Positions 28,446 to 38,340 of a DNA stretch of 64,000 nt are shown one piece after another. The notes beneath the pieces were generated by a model that did not search any database, was not told the origin of the DNA, and saw only the letters and a list, made by a program, of their open reading frames with translations. Source of the stretch: Nitrospira sp. (lineage in GTDB: Bacteria; Nitrospirota; Nitrospiria; Nitrospirales; Nitrospiraceae); contig JACOEK010000003.1 of NCBI GenBank assembly GCA_024998595.1, positions 1 to 64,000 of the forward strand. Direction: 5' to 3'. How positions within the stretch are numbered: the first letter of the stretch is position 1; each line of letters begins with the position of its first letter. The position numbers and the translations under genes were made by a program.

Positions 28446-29897
28446 CTAGCCCTTTATATTGCCGATTGGTTTGAGTTCCGCCACTTTTTTTGTGATTCCC
28501 GCCTGGTCCACCGTGTTCACTACTTCGGAGATGTTTTTATAGGCCAGTCCGGCCTCTTCGGCCAGCCCCGACATGGACACCGCTTTCACCAAAATGCCGT
28601 GTTGTTTCATGTCGCGTAGCAGCTGTTCGCCTCGAACCGTACGTTTGGCTTGCGCGCGCGACATGGTTCGGCCGGATCCGTGCATCGTGGAACCGAAGGT
28701 GTCGTGCATGGCGCGGTCGGTTCCGACTAACAGATAGGAGCCGGTTTCCATCGAACCGCCGCAAATCACCGGCTGGCCGATGTGGCGATAACAGTCCGGC
28801 AGTTCCGGACTGCCGGGGCCAAATGCCCTGGTGGCGCCCTTGCGGTGGACCAGCCACTCCCCGTCTCCGTACCGTTCCACCTTGGCGATGTTATGCGCGA
28901 CATCGTAGATGAGATGCATGCCGAGTGCATGCGGGGTCGAATCGAACACGGCGGCAAAGGCTTCGCGGATTTGGTGGGTGATGACTTGACGGTTGGCGAA
29001 CGCGGTGTTGGCGGCGCAGTTCATCGCGCCGAAATAGTCCTGCCCTTCCGGTGAGCGAAAGGGGGCGCAGGCGAGTTGTTGATCCTTGACGGAGATCCCG
29101 AAGCGGCGCATCGCCTTCTCAAAGACTTTGAGATAGTCGCTCGCAACTTGATGTCCGAAGCCGCGCGAGCCGCAATGGACCATCACCACGACTTGATCAC
29201 GACCGGTCAAGCCCATCGCGGCGGCCGCCTCCCGATCGAAGATGCCTTTGTCGGAGAGGACCTGTACCTCGAGGTAGTGATTGCCCGATCCCAATGTTCC
29301 GAGTTGGTTGATGCCACGTTCGATGGCGTAGTCCGTGACATGCGTGGGGTCAGCGCCATTGAGGCACCCACGCTCTTCGATTCGATCCAGGTCTTCTTCC
29401 CACCCGTAGCCATTGGCGATGCACCAGGCTGCGCCTTTGCGCATCACCTCGCGAAACTCGCGCCGGGTCACATTGACGAAGCCGCGCGATCCCACGCCGG
29501 CCGGGACGCGGCGGAACAACTCGGTCATCAGTAGTTCAAGTTTCGGCTGCACCTCGGAGAGGGACAGGTCCGTACGGATCAGCCGCATGCCGCAGTTGAT
29601 GTCATAGCCGACTCCGCCCGGAGAGATGATGCCGTCCTCCGGATCGAAGGCCGCGACGCCGCCGATAGGAAACCCATACCCCCAATGGCCATCGGGCATA
29701 CAGAGCGCATACCGGTGAATGCCTGGCAGGCAGGCCACGTTGGTGACCTGATCGAAGACCCCGCGATCCATGGCTCCGAGAATGGCCGGACTCGCGTAAA
29801 TTCTTGCTGGGACCAGCATCCCCGCCTTTTCGGAAGGCGGAATTTCCCAGAGGTAGTCATCGATGCGATTGACCTGCATGTCGGTGTTGAGTGTCAT
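28446..29897 (-). CDS. rtcB: RNA-splicing ligase RtcB
   Basis: 483-residue GTP- and Mn-dependent ligase that joins 2',3'-cyclic phosphate (or 3'-phosphate) and 5'-OH RNA ends. Family sequences include GGVGYDINCGMRLI (metal Asp and Cys), GTLGSGNHYLEVQ, MVHCGSRGFGHQ, HRKGATRAF with the guanylylated-His region, and MHGSGRTMSRAQA. Residues essential for catalysis appear intact and length is normal. The ATG at 29897 has GGTGA upstream; GTG at 29918 is an alternative. It is 50 bases downstream of the archease gene, a common functional pair. Confidence 0.96.
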   Translation of the reverse strand: MTLNTDMQVNRIDDYLWEIPPSEKAGMLVPARIYASPAILGAMDRGVFDQVTNVACLPGIHRYALCMPDGHWGYGFPIGGVAAFDPEDGIISPGGVGYDINCGMRLIRTDLSLSEVQPKLELLMTELFRRVPAGVGSRGFVNVTRREFREVMRKGAAWCIANGYGWEEDLDRIEERGCLNGADPTHVTDYAIERGINQLGTLGSGNHYLEVQVLSDKGIFDREAAAAMGLTGRDQVVVMVHCGSRGFGHQVASDYLKVFEKAMRRFGISVKDQQLACAPFRSPEGQDYFGAMNCAANTAFANRQVITHQIREAFAAVFDSTPHALGMHLIYDVAHNIAKVERYGDGEWLVHRKGATRAFGPGSPELPDCYRHIGQPVICGGSMETGSYLLVGTDRAMHDTFGSTMHGSGRTMSRAQAKRTVRGEQLLRDMKQHGILVKAVSMSGLAEEAGLAYKNISEVVNTVDQAGITKKVAELKPIGNIKG

Positions 29898-29947
29898 CGG
29901 TTCACCCGTAGGTTCCACAGAAGTTGTGCTGGCGGCTCTCGATATCG

Positions 29948-30388
29948 TCAGACATCCAAGACCACCCTGGCTTTCCAGCTGGTCCCTGTCTGGGTCACGG
30001 CATAGAGATGTTTGGTCACGCCCTTCACGTCGGATCGAAGATCCTGCGTTGCCTGGTCCACCGGCGCGCCAATCAGTTCGGCATGGAGGCGCCAGACTGA
30101 TCGATCAGGGGTGTGGTTCAACTTCAGGGTGGCGTGGTGAAAGACCACGGCCTGCGCGTCCTTCAGATAGACAAGCCGGTTCAGCCACTCGAACAGCAGC
30201 GTGTCGATGTCTGGCTCTTCCATGTCTATCGTCTGCTGCCAGGTCTGGGCAACGGAAGCAGGATCGGCCAGGCTCTGGATCAGAGCCTGCGTCGCAGCGT
30301 CGAACAGTGCCGGAAGGGAATCGCCTTCGGCCTCGAAGGCCATGTCGGCCAGCGCAATCTCATCGAGGAATCGGAAGGTGCCCGACAT
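29948..30388 (-). CDS. Archease (RtcB activator)
   Basis: 146 residues of the archease family, which speeds RtcB guanylylation and broadens its cofactor use. The early conserved residues ADMAFEAEG, the EEPDIDTLLFEWLNRLVYL block and the terminal VKGVTKHLYAV sequence with its acidic metal ligands are typical. It directly precedes rtcB, which supports the assignment. It starts 5 bases after the SdhB-like stop and so may share that transcript. Confidence 0.93.
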   Translation of the reverse strand: MSGTFRFLDEIALADMAFEAEGDSLPALFDAATQALIQSLADPASVAQTWQQTIDMEEPDIDTLLFEWLNRLVYLKDAQAVVFHHATLKLNHTPDRSVWRLHAELIGAPVDQATQDLRSDVKGVTKHLYAVTQTGTSWKARVVLDV

Positions 30389-30393
30389 GGGCG

Positions 30394-31368
30394 TCAGGCG
30401 CGCGGAGCCCGTCGTCGTGCTGCGGCGAAGATCGCCCGGACCTGCTCGATACCGGGAATGGTGTGCCCGAACGGCAGCGGGACTTTACCCTTAAGAAACA
30501 TGCGCAGGCCCAGCGGCATGACATCGAGCACCCGTCGCACGTTGAAACCGAGCACTTTCAGCGGCATCAGGGCTTCGTTCAAGCGCCCCTCCTGGCGGAC
30601 TAGATCGACAAAGCCGGTGATATGGCGGGCGCCCTCGGCGGTGGTCAGGCCGTGCCGTAGCGAGGACCGGCGCAATCGGATGATCGCCTCCATCGGTTGA
30701 ACGTCTTTCGGACAGACCTGCACGCACATGTTGCAGCGGGTGCAATCCCAGATGCCGTCGGCTTCTTGAAGGGAGGAAAGCCGCACCTGTTTGGCATCCG
30801 CCGGTTCGCGCGGGTCCGCCACGAAGCGCGCCGCTTTGGCGAGCGCCGCCGGACCGAGAAACCCGCGGGACACTTCATGGGAGGTACAGGCGGCCACGCA
30901 AGCCGCGCACATGATGCAGGCGTCCACATTGTGAAAGTGATAACTGTCCGGCAGCAGACGCAGTTGCCCTGATGAGCCGTAGCGTTTGGTGGGGTGCGTG
31001 ATCGGGGTGAGCCAGGGCGTGACCGCCCTGATCTTTTCCCAGAAGGGCGCCATATCGACGACCAGGTCCTTGATCACCGGAAGGTTCGGCAAGGGGGCGA
31101 CCGTGATTCTGCCATGCCGTTCCAGCTCTTTTCGGATGGACGTCCGGCAGGCGAGCTTTTGCGTGCCGTTGATCTGCATGGCACAAGATCCGCATATGGC
31201 TGAACGACAGGAATAACGCAGCGCTAAGCGGCCGTCGAGTTCGTTTTTGATGCGGATCAAGGCTTCGAGCACCGTCATGCCTCGGCCGATGTCGAGACGG
31301 TACTCTTCCTGGTGCGGATGCTGGTCGGTTTCGGGATTGAAGCGCTGGATCGTGAAGGTCAGGCGCAT
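30394..31368 (-). CDS. sdhB: Succinate dehydrogenase/fumarate reductase iron-sulfur subunit
   Basis: 324 residues. The N-terminal [2Fe-2S] ferredoxin domain has CRSAICGSC with a fourth Cys in QKLAC. The C-terminal domain has ACIMCAACVAAC and CTRCNMCVQVCP for two further clusters. It carries electrons from SdhA to quinone or the anchor. A C-terminal extension (about 245-324) goes beyond classical SdhB. No SdhA or classical anchor genes are adjacent; the HdrB-like CCG protein at 19172 is a candidate partner. Coupling to archease/rtcB downstream looks accidental. Confidence 0.9.
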   Translation of the reverse strand: MRLTFTIQRFNPETDQHPHQEEYRLDIGRGMTVLEALIRIKNELDGRLALRYSCRSAICGSCAMQINGTQKLACRTSIRKELERHGRITVAPLPNLPVIKDLVVDMAPFWEKIRAVTPWLTPITHPTKRYGSSGQLRLLPDSYHFHNVDACIMCAACVAACTSHEVSRGFLGPAALAKAARFVADPREPADAKQVRLSSLQEADGIWDCTRCNMCVQVCPKDVQPMEAIIRLRRSSLRHGLTTAEGARHITGFVDLVRQEGRLNEALMPLKVLGFNVRRVLDVMPLGLRMFLKGKVPLPFGHTIPGIEQVRAIFAAARRRAPRA

Positions 31369-31409
31369 AGATTCGTGAGGCGTAAAACGTCAGGCACGAA
31401 GCGGGAATT

Positions 31410-32570
31410 CTATCTATCGAGCTCAAACACTTTCGGATAGTCCGTCAGATTGCGGCAGCCGTCTTTGGTCACGAGCACCATGTCTTCGATGCGCACGGCG
31501 CCGAGGCCGGGATAATACAGCCCCGGTTCCACGGTGACAACATGGCCTTCCTGAAGCAGTGAACCGGTGCGGCTGATGCGAGGCGCCTCATGAATGTCCA
31601 ATCCGACGCCGTGCCCGGTGCCGTGAAAGTAACCCTGCATGCGGCCGTTGACCAAGCCGGTCTTGTAGCCTGCCTTTTCGAATCGATCGCAGATGCCTTG
31701 ATGGATGACCGCGCCGTCGGCGCCGTCCCGAATCTTGGTGATGGCTTCTTCCTGCGCGTCTTTGACGGTCTGGTACAGCTTCGTCAATTCAGGCGAGGGC
31801 CGCCCGCGCACGACCGTGCGAGACATATCGGCAAAGTAACGGGAATCGGCCGATCGCGGAAACACGTCGAAGATAATGCTGCGGTGCGCCGGCAATGGGC
31901 CGCTGCCTTCGTCATGGGGATCGCAGGCCTGCTCCCCGCCTGCCACGATGGTATGTTGCGCGACGCAGCCACATTCCATGAGGGCGACGTTGATCAGTTT
32001 CTTCACCCGTTCCGAAGTCAGCACCGCTCCATCGAGCCAGAGCACATTCTCGCGGATCTCGGCGCGTCGAAGGCTCTCGTGGGCGGCAGCGACGGCGGTT
32101 TCCGTCGCGCGCTGGGCGGCCTCGATGTGCCGGACTTCTTCGTCTGACTTCATGACCCGGCGTTCATAAAAGGGGTCGCGTTTTGTGCTCAGCCGGTAAC
32201 CAATCTCCTGCAGGCGTTGCGCATGGAGAAAGGGAAAGGTCGGCGGCACCAGAATCTCGTGCACCCCGGCGTCCTGTAAGACGAGATGGATGACGTCGAT
32301 GTTGCCGGGATCTTTGACGCCCTGCGATTTTGCTCGCCGCTCCAGCTCGGAATACGACACCACGCGATCGACCGTGGCCTGATGGCGCGCGCGATCGACT
32401 TCCAGATCGCTCATGATCATCAGTCGCTCGCCCTTGATCTCAAGGTAGATAAACGGATCGGGCGCAATGAATTTCGTGGCGTAGTAGAGATTGGAGTCGG
32501 TTTCACTGGCGGCGATGAACAGCGTCGCGCCGGGCCCGGGATTCGTATGGTGGTCGGTGGAATGGCTCAT
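31410..32570 (-). CDS. M24-family metallopeptidase (Xaa-Pro aminopeptidase-like)
   Basis: 386 residues. An N-terminal creatinase-like domain (1-160) precedes the pita-bread catalytic domain. Metal ligands are visible: the two Asp in IIFDVFPRSADSRYFADMSRTVV, His in FHGTGHGVGLDIHE, Glu in VTVEPGLYY and Glu in VRIEDMVLV. The first Asp lies in an unusual DVFPRS instead of DxGA. It is probably a cytosolic dipeptidase or aminopeptidase. The start at 32570 is chosen from family length; TTG at 32624 is possible but overlaps the AsmA-like gene's end. Confidence 0.9.
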   Translation of the reverse strand: MSHSTDHHTNPGPGATLFIAASETDSNLYYATKFIAPDPFIYLEIKGERLMIMSDLEVDRARHQATVDRVVSYSELERRAKSQGVKDPGNIDVIHLVLQDAGVHEILVPPTFPFLHAQRLQEIGYRLSTKRDPFYERRVMKSDEEVRHIEAAQRATETAVAAAHESLRRAEIRENVLWLDGAVLTSERVKKLINVALMECGCVAQHTIVAGGEQACDPHDEGSGPLPAHRSIIFDVFPRSADSRYFADMSRTVVRGRPSPELTKLYQTVKDAQEEAITKIRDGADGAVIHQGICDRFEKAGYKTGLVNGRMQGYFHGTGHGVGLDIHEAPRISRTGSLLQEGHVVTVEPGLYYPGLGAVRIEDMVLVTKDGCRNLTDYPKVFELDR

Positions 32571-32620
32571 GAGGTCGAGGCGATCAGATGATCGGATGCT
32601 ATCACGCGCTCCGGAGGTGG

Positions 32621-35600
32621 TCAAGGCGCGGCCGGTGCCGGCGCAGTGGGAACCTCAACCGAAGGCAAGGTGGAAGGCGGCGTTTGAATCTCCAATGACG
32701 GATCGAACAGCGGCTCCTTCTCCTCCTGTGGTGAGAGAATGTCGATGGGCAGCATCACGGTGTTCTTCAGCAGATCGAAGGCCAGTTGTGCTACGCCGGT
32801 CAGTCCGGTGGTGAAGGACTTCATCGGCATGTAGGTCACCTGCGGATCGTCGATCGACCCTTTCACCTGGAACAGTGCTGTAGCCAGGCCTTTGCGATCG
32901 CCTGCCACCAACCGTCCGAAGAGTGGAATCGATTTCAAGAATTGCGAGTAAGACCCGAACGGGCTCACGGCCCAGATCATGTCCAGTTGATCGGTGGGCA
33001 TATCGTAAGTGCCGACGGCCGAAATCTTCAGCACCGCGCTGTCCAGAATGATGTTCTGTGTTTTGACGAGCCCGTTTTGAACCATGAGGGTGGCGCTCGC
33101 ACGGTTGTACTGCAGGCCTTCCTTTTCCAAATCCACCTTGCCTTGCAAAACCGCCGGCAGATTCAGAATAGAGAGAATTTTCCAGATAGCGCGTTTTTCC
33201 GTTTTGAGAATGCGCCCGTCTTGCAGCACCAGTTCCACTTTGCCGTTGAGCGTGGGTAACAGCCCATGAGGATTGCGTCCATGACCGCGCAGGGCGCCGG
33301 TGAGTTTCATGTCGCCGGTCACGGGCTGATCGTGCGCGCCCAGCAACTGCAGCAGAGCCTCGGCGGGAATGCCCGTCATCCGGACCGACGTCTCCGTTTC
33401 CGCCGGTTCTCCCTTGGGAAGCCGCACGACCATCCGTCCAGCCGCATGGCCGGTTCCCGATTGCGCGACGACACGGTCGAGATCCAGCATGCCGTCTTGA
33501 ATCGTCAACCGGCCCGACAACCCGCCGAATCGCAAATGCTTGTACACACCCTTTTCAATGGTGGCCGTGGCGCTGACCTGGCTGGTCGAGGCCAGGGTTT
33601 CGAGAAATTCCCGGATCGGCGAACGATGGCCTTTGGGGATGAGCAGATCCAGGTCCATTTGCGCCGACTCGATCTTGACCGCGATCACCGGTTTGGTGGT
33701 CCAGTTCTTCAGGGCTCCGGACAGGCTCACATCGCTGTCTTTGATGCGGAACGACAGCTGCTTGATGTCGGCGATGTTTTTTGAAAACTTCAAGCGAAGG
33801 TAGATGTCTTCCACTGCGCCGTCCACGCCTTTGAGAGTCATCAGGCCGTTGGTCAGCGCCAGCCATCCGCCGGCGCGCCAATTCCTCCACTCGGCATCCG
33901 AGCCTTTCACATCCATGGAGACTTCGAGATTGCCGGCTTCGAACCCGCTGCGGTACACCCAGTCAGGAAGGCTGGAGACCGACACCGTACCGGTGGCAAG
34001 CGATGCATCGATGGAGAATTGATCGCCGAGCGTGATGCGGCCCTTCAGCGGCAGGCGCAAGGGCGGCACGACAAGTTCCAACCGTGAGATCACCAAGCCG
34101 ACGCCGCGTGTCACGTCGGCGTCCAGTTCCAAGGAAGCCGGCGACCCTAGCGGTTTTTCACCCAGCGTCGGGAGCACGAGTTTGGCCTCGTTCAGGCCGA
34201 TCTCTCCACGCAAATGCGGCGCGCCTGACGATCCCGACAGCTGCACCCGGGCGTTGACCATGCCGTAGAGCAGGTCGTCGGGAAAGGTGCCCGCCGATAC
34301 CATCTGCCGCAGTTGCGAAGCGCTGCCCTTCGCGCGGATGACGAAGTCCTGGAAGACGCTGGGCGTGCCGCCGCTGATCATGCCGTTGAATTGCAGCTGC
34401 GCCTCCCCTACGTTGGCCGTGACCTGGTCGAACTGCGCGCCGCCGGTTTGCGAGAACACGATACGGCCGTGCATCGCCGTGAGTCGTTGCGGCAGCGAGG
34501 GATTCATGAGGCTGACCTGCTCGGCCAGGACCTCCCCGCCCGCGAAGGTAATGCCTTCGGGCTTGTCCAGCGGACCGACCAACCGGAAGGTCGGATGAGT
34601 CTTTCCTTCGATGTCGCGCGACTGCGCAAGTAACGACGTGAGTTTGTCCGCGCGAATGGTCTTGGTCAAAAACTTCACCAGGTCGGCGGCGGTCATGTCG
34701 CCGCTCACATCCAGTTCCATCCAGGGTCCGTCGTCCAGGAACGACACGAGGGCTTTGCCGTCGGTGATCTGCAGTGTGCCGTAGGCGCCCGTTACCTTGC
34801 CGACCCGGATTCGTCCCGGCTCCACCGAAATGGTCGCAGCCAGGTTCTGCGTCGGCACACGATCGTTTCCGATCAGGGCCATGCCCTTTTCGATCCGGAA
34901 ATCACCCGTCAACGACAACTGCGGACTGGGCGCCGTGGCGCCGGTCAAGGTAGCGGAGAGAATTTCAACGGTGCCTCCCAGCTGGCGTTGCTCGACGATG
35001 GCGGGCAGTTGAGGATGGATCCATTGCGCCGGAATCCGCGTGAAGAGCGAGCGCAGATCGATCGAAGGCGCGGCGAAGGTGATGGAAAACGTGGGTTGTG
35101 TGGTCAGGAGCCCGGCTAGATTGGCCTTGCCTGTCACCGCCAGTTCATCCACGTTGGCCGCGATCTCGGTCAGCACCACGTCGTACCCGGCGACACCCGG
35201 TGCGACGCGAATACGGCTTTGGAGACTGGCGCCTCCTTGCAGTTGCGGAAGAACCGGTCGGGGCCCGAAGAAATCAGCCGCTTCTCGCAGCCGGAGATTC
35301 GTGGTGTCGATCTCGCCTTCAAATTGGAAGGCCGGACGGACGGAATACGGTTCCTCGGCCGCCAGCGTCGAGGAGGACTCGCTCAACCCGATGGTCCCGG
35401 TCAGGGAAAAAGAGGAAGGCGCGCCATTCGCCGGCAGCGCGGCGGAAATATGCAGGTCGCCCTGAGCTTTCCCCGGATAGACCTTCAGCGCCATCTCCAC
35501 CGTTTCAAGGGTCGTGGTGCGGATGCCGTCCGGACGTGCCTCGTCCGTGACCGTGATGTGTCCCTTCTGAATGGTGGCTTCACGGATCTGCAGCAGCCGG

Positions 35601-36034
35601 CTGAACATCTGATAGGCCGATTCGTCTTTCGCCGCCGAAGGCATGCCGGCCAGCACGTTCCAGTGGCCGGAGCGGTTGCGAATGAGCGTGACAGTCGGTT
35701 CGTTGAGGAAAATGCGTTTCGCGACCACCTGCTTCTTCAGCAGCGGCAGCAGACGCAGGACGATATCGATTTCCTTGGCGGAGAAGACGACGTGCGTTGG
35801 ATCATCGTGGCCGTAAATGCCGACGTTGGTGAGTTCCAGGCGAATGCTGGGCAGCACCACGAGTTTGATGCGATCGACTTCGATCTTACGGCGAAGGCTG
35901 GTTTCGAGTTGCTGCAGGAAGAAGTTTTTGAGGATGTCGACGCCGAACAACTCGCGCGAATAGAAGAGGAGGAGCACCCCCGCGACCACCAGGCCGAGCA
36001 GCGACAGCACCACCGTGCGGGGACGAACCCTCAC
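32621..36034 (-). CDS. Large AsmA-like envelope protein
   Basis: 1137 residues. One N-terminal membrane helix (about 8-25, VVLSLLGLVVAGVLLLFY) is followed by a huge beta-rich periplasmic region of repeated AsmA-type strands; the AsmA N-terminal signature (DILKNFFLQQLETSLRRKIEVDRIKL...) and a C-terminal AsmA_2-like part (KLTGALRGHGR, TYDMPTDQLDMIWAVSP) are recognisable. Family members (AsmA, TamB, YhdP) form phospholipid-transfer bridges between membranes. The GTG at 36034 has GGAGGG directly upstream, preferred over a longer frame to 36094. Its C-terminus is Pro/Glu-rich. Confidence 0.88.
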   Translation of the reverse strand: MRVRPRTVVLSLLGLVVAGVLLLFYSRELFGVDILKNFFLQQLETSLRRKIEVDRIKLVVLPSIRLELTNVGIYGHDDPTHVVFSAKEIDIVLRLLPLLKKQVVAKRIFLNEPTVTLIRNRSGHWNVLAGMPSAAKDESAYQMFSRLLQIREATIQKGHITVTDEARPDGIRTTTLETVEMALKVYPGKAQGDLHISAALPANGAPSSFSLTGTIGLSESSSTLAAEEPYSVRPAFQFEGEIDTTNLRLREAADFFGPRPVLPQLQGGASLQSRIRVAPGVAGYDVVLTEIAANVDELAVTGKANLAGLLTTQPTFSITFAAPSIDLRSLFTRIPAQWIHPQLPAIVEQRQLGGTVEILSATLTGATAPSPQLSLTGDFRIEKGMALIGNDRVPTQNLAATISVEPGRIRVGKVTGAYGTLQITDGKALVSFLDDGPWMELDVSGDMTAADLVKFLTKTIRADKLTSLLAQSRDIEGKTHPTFRLVGPLDKPEGITFAGGEVLAEQVSLMNPSLPQRLTAMHGRIVFSQTGGAQFDQVTANVGEAQLQFNGMISGGTPSVFQDFVIRAKGSASQLRQMVSAGTFPDDLLYGMVNARVQLSGSSGAPHLRGEIGLNEAKLVLPTLGEKPLGSPASLELDADVTRGVGLVISRLELVVPPLRLPLKGRITLGDQFSIDASLATGTVSVSSLPDWVYRSGFEAGNLEVSMDVKGSDAEWRNWRAGGWLALTNGLMTLKGVDGAVEDIYLRLKFSKNIADIKQLSFRIKDSDVSLSGALKNWTTKPVIAVKIESAQMDLDLLIPKGHRSPIREFLETLASTSQVSATATIEKGVYKHLRFGGLSGRLTIQDGMLDLDRVVAQSGTGHAAGRMVVRLPKGEPAETETSVRMTGIPAEALLQLLGAHDQPVTGDMKLTGALRGHGRNPHGLLPTLNGKVELVLQDGRILKTEKRAIWKILSILNLPAVLQGKVDLEKEGLQYNRASATLMVQNGLVKTQNIILDSAVLKISAVGTYDMPTDQLDMIWAVSPFGSYSQFLKSIPLFGRLVAGDRKGLATALFQVKGSIDDPQVTYMPMKSFTTGLTGVAQLAFDLLKNTVMLPIDILSPQEEKEPLFDPSLEIQTPPSTLPSVEVPTAPAPAAP

Positions 36035-36205
36035 TGACCCTCCTCTAAGTAGAGCAACAACGCAGTGTACTGGATGCGTACGCGGGAAATCCATACGCGG
36101 GCAAGCTGCGCGTGCCGATTTCGTGACGTGTGACGCCTGCCTCGCGAGGACGCGGAAATACCGGTCATGCGCGACAAGAGCGGTCGTCGTTGCAGCGATT
36201 TAGTC

Positions 36206-36211
36206 TATAAT
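36206..36211 (+). promoter_or_regulatory. Consensus -10 element before the MFS gene
   Basis: A perfect TATAAT, 41 bases before the GTG start at 36252. No recognisable -35 hexamer lies 16-18 bases upstream, so an activator or extended contact may be needed. It lies in the divergent gap with the AsmA-like gene. Confidence 0.5.
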
Positions 36212-36251
36212 GCGCCGGCCGTCGCACGGCGGGACACTGGGAGAATCACGA

Positions 36252-37505
36252 GTGGAGCCTGACACATCGACGACACGCCCGCGTTGGGGCATTCTCGCCT
36301 TGCTCTTTGCGATCAGCGCAGTCACCTACATGGACCGGGTCAACATTTCGGTCACGGCCCGGCAGATGATGCCTGCCTATGGCCTCACCGATCAGGACAT
36401 AGGGTACGTGTTCTCGGCATTCGTATTCGGCTACGCGCTCTGCCAAATCCCCGGCGGGCGCTTGGGCGATCGGTGGGGCGCGCGTGTGGTGCTGGCCTGC
36501 GCCTTGGTCTGGTGGTCGCTCTGTACGGTATTGACCGCCGTGGTCGCCACCCTGCCATTGGCCACTGCGGTCGGCACCGTGGGCGCGTTGGTCATGGTGC
36601 GCTTTCTCCTCGGCGTGGGCGAGTCGGTGGCGTTGCCGAATTTCAACCGTGCCGTGGCCGACTGGATGCCGCCGGGGCAACGCGGGCTCGGCATCGGCAT
36701 TGCTATCGGTGGCATCGGCATCGGTGCAGCCATCACCCCTCCCCTCGCCTCCTGGGTGATGGTGAACTATCACTGGCAATCGGTGTTTTACTTCTCAGCC
36801 CTGATCGGCCTAGTGGTGGCGTTGTTGTGGGTGTTGTGCTCGCGGGACCGGCATAGTGACGGCGCCGCTCCCAGAGTGACGACCTCAACTCCGGTCCCCT
36901 GGCGGCAGCTGCTCCGTTCGCGGTCCCTCTGGTGGCTGGTCGCGAGTTACTCCTGCCTGGGCTACGTGGCCTACATCTATATGAGCTGGTTTTATCTCTA
37001 CCTGGTGAACGTACGCGGGATCGACCTGTTGCGCGGCGGCTGGTTGGCGGCGGGACCGTTCCTGGCGATTTTAGTGTTCTGTCCGTTAGGAGGCTGGATC
37101 ACGGATCGGCTGGTGCCGACGCTCGGGTTGCGCAAGGCTCGGCTGTCCATCGGCATGCTCGGCATGCTGTTGGCCGGCGGGTTGATTGCAGTGGGGGCCT
37201 GGGTGGAGTCGCAGACCATGGCGATCGTGTGTCTCTCACTCGGCGCCGGCTGGCTCTATTTCACCGTCGGCGCCTACTGGAGCGTGACTACCGATCTTTC
37301 AAAAACCCACGCAGGAACCTTGTCGGGTGTGATGAATACGGGGGCCAATGTGGGCGGGGTGATTTCGCCGAGCCTCACCCCCTGGCTCGCCGATCACTGG
37401 GGCTGGACGGCATCGCTGCTAGTTGCCGCCGGCATCGCGCTCTGCGGCGGGCTCATGTGGATGAAAGTGGATCCGACCCAGATGATGAAGGAAGGAGAAC
37501 GCTAG
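36252..37505 (+). CDS. Major facilitator superfamily transporter (ACS-like)
   Basis: 417 residues with about twelve membrane helices. MFS motif A-like GGRLGDRWGAR lies between helices 2 and 3 and GGWITDRLV at the equivalent second-half position. The sequence TYMDRVNISVTARQMM in helix 1 is typical of the anion:cation symporter branch (ExuT/GudP/Pht types), which imports organic or sugar acids. Substrate not predictable. I place the start at GTG 36252, with GGGAG 7 bases upstream, giving an N-terminus like relatives; an ATG at 36210 falls on the -10 element. Confidence 0.88.
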   Translation: MEPDTSTTRPRWGILALLFAISAVTYMDRVNISVTARQMMPAYGLTDQDIGYVFSAFVFGYALCQIPGGRLGDRWGARVVLACALVWWSLCTVLTAVVATLPLATAVGTVGALVMVRFLLGVGESVALPNFNRAVADWMPPGQRGLGIGIAIGGIGIGAAITPPLASWVMVNYHWQSVFYFSALIGLVVALLWVLCSRDRHSDGAAPRVTTSTPVPWRQLLRSRSLWWLVASYSCLGYVAYIYMSWFYLYLVNVRGIDLLRGGWLAAGPFLAILVFCPLGGWITDRLVPTLGLRKARLSIGMLGMLLAGGLIAVGAWVESQTMAIVCLSLGAGWLYFTVGAYWSVTTDLSKTHAGTLSGVMNTGANVGGVISPSLTPWLADHWGWTASLLVAAGIALCGGLMWMKVDPTQMMKEGER

Positions 37506-37590
37506 AAGGGTGACGAAGCTGGGCACCAGCGGTCAGCCGACTCGTTTTGGAAGGTGCTCCATGGACAAAGGATCGATGCAAAGAAGCGAG

Positions 37591-37626
37591 CTGAACCGGC
37601 GCAACGATTGAAGCCTGCCGGTTCAG
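37591..37626. terminator. Inverted repeat between convergent genes
   Basis: A perfect 10-base inverted repeat, CTGAACCGGC and GCCGGTTCAG, with a 16-base spacer. It lies between the ends of the convergent MFS and Nudix genes, overlapping the last codon of the latter. No long T-run follows on either strand; a bidirectional terminator is a guess from position. Confidence 0.35.
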
Positions 37627-38126
37627 GATCCTTCATCAGCGTCGGGTCGTTGGAGGTCATCACGGACCCTCGCCGCCATCGAGGCGACGCGTGCGACGTC
37701 AACACTCATGACGATGCCGACGGAATCCAACGTTTCGATCGCGAACCACTCCGCCTCCAAGGCATCGTCCGCCGCCTGCGGGACGCCTGAAATCCACTCG
37801 CACAAGACGGCGATCAACACATAGTGGGTGACCAGCTGTCCACTCGCGTTCCGGTGGAAGGCGTCGACCGCCGTGAACACGTGCAGCGGACGCACGACGA
37901 GGCCGGTCTCTTGTGCCACCTCCCGTGCCGCGGCAGCTTGGACCGATTCACCCGGCTCGATCTTGCCACCGGGAAAGCCCCACTTCCCCGCGTCCGGTTG
38001 ATTCGCGCGGCGGACGAGCAGAACCTCGCCGCCTCGCAACACCACGCCGATCACAGCGGCAACCGGCGTGACGGTAATGCCCGGCAGCGAGGCTTTCTGC
38101 GTCTTCGATTTGCCATGGTGGCTCAT
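37623..38126 (-). CDS. Nudix hydrolase
   Basis: 167 residues. The Nudix box reads GGKIEPGESVQAAAAREVAQETGL (G-x5-E-x7-REV-x2-E pattern), with Gln in place of the first Glu of EE, a common variant. N-terminal VAAVIGVVLRGGEVLLVRRANQ and the GFPGG turn are like MutT/8-oxo-dGTP or general nucleotide pyrophosphohydrolases (ADP-ribose type cannot be excluded). The ATG at 38126 has GGAGG upstream; the frame continues further up without similarity. Single-gene unit. Confidence 0.88.
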   Translation of the reverse strand: MSHHGKSKTQKASLPGITVTPVAAVIGVVLRGGEVLLVRRANQPDAGKWGFPGGKIEPGESVQAAAAREVAQETGLVVRPLHVFTAVDAFHRNASGQLVTHYVLIAVLCEWISGVPQAADDALEAEWFAIETLDSVGIVMSVDVARVASMAARVRDDLQRPDADEGS

Positions 38127-38340
38127 ATGATGATTCCTCCAAACTCGATGTGTCTTAGGCCGAGGACGTTGGGTGCCGGAACCGGGTTGCGTCCGCATCG
38201 CGGATGCAATAGATGAGAAATCTGGCCGGGCGGGAAGTTTGAAACATCGCACGCCTCCCTCCCCTTCTGTCCGCTCACGGCCATCATGGGCGCTCACCGT
38301 GACATCCGAGGTCACACAGCAGAAGTTTTTTGAGAAGCGG

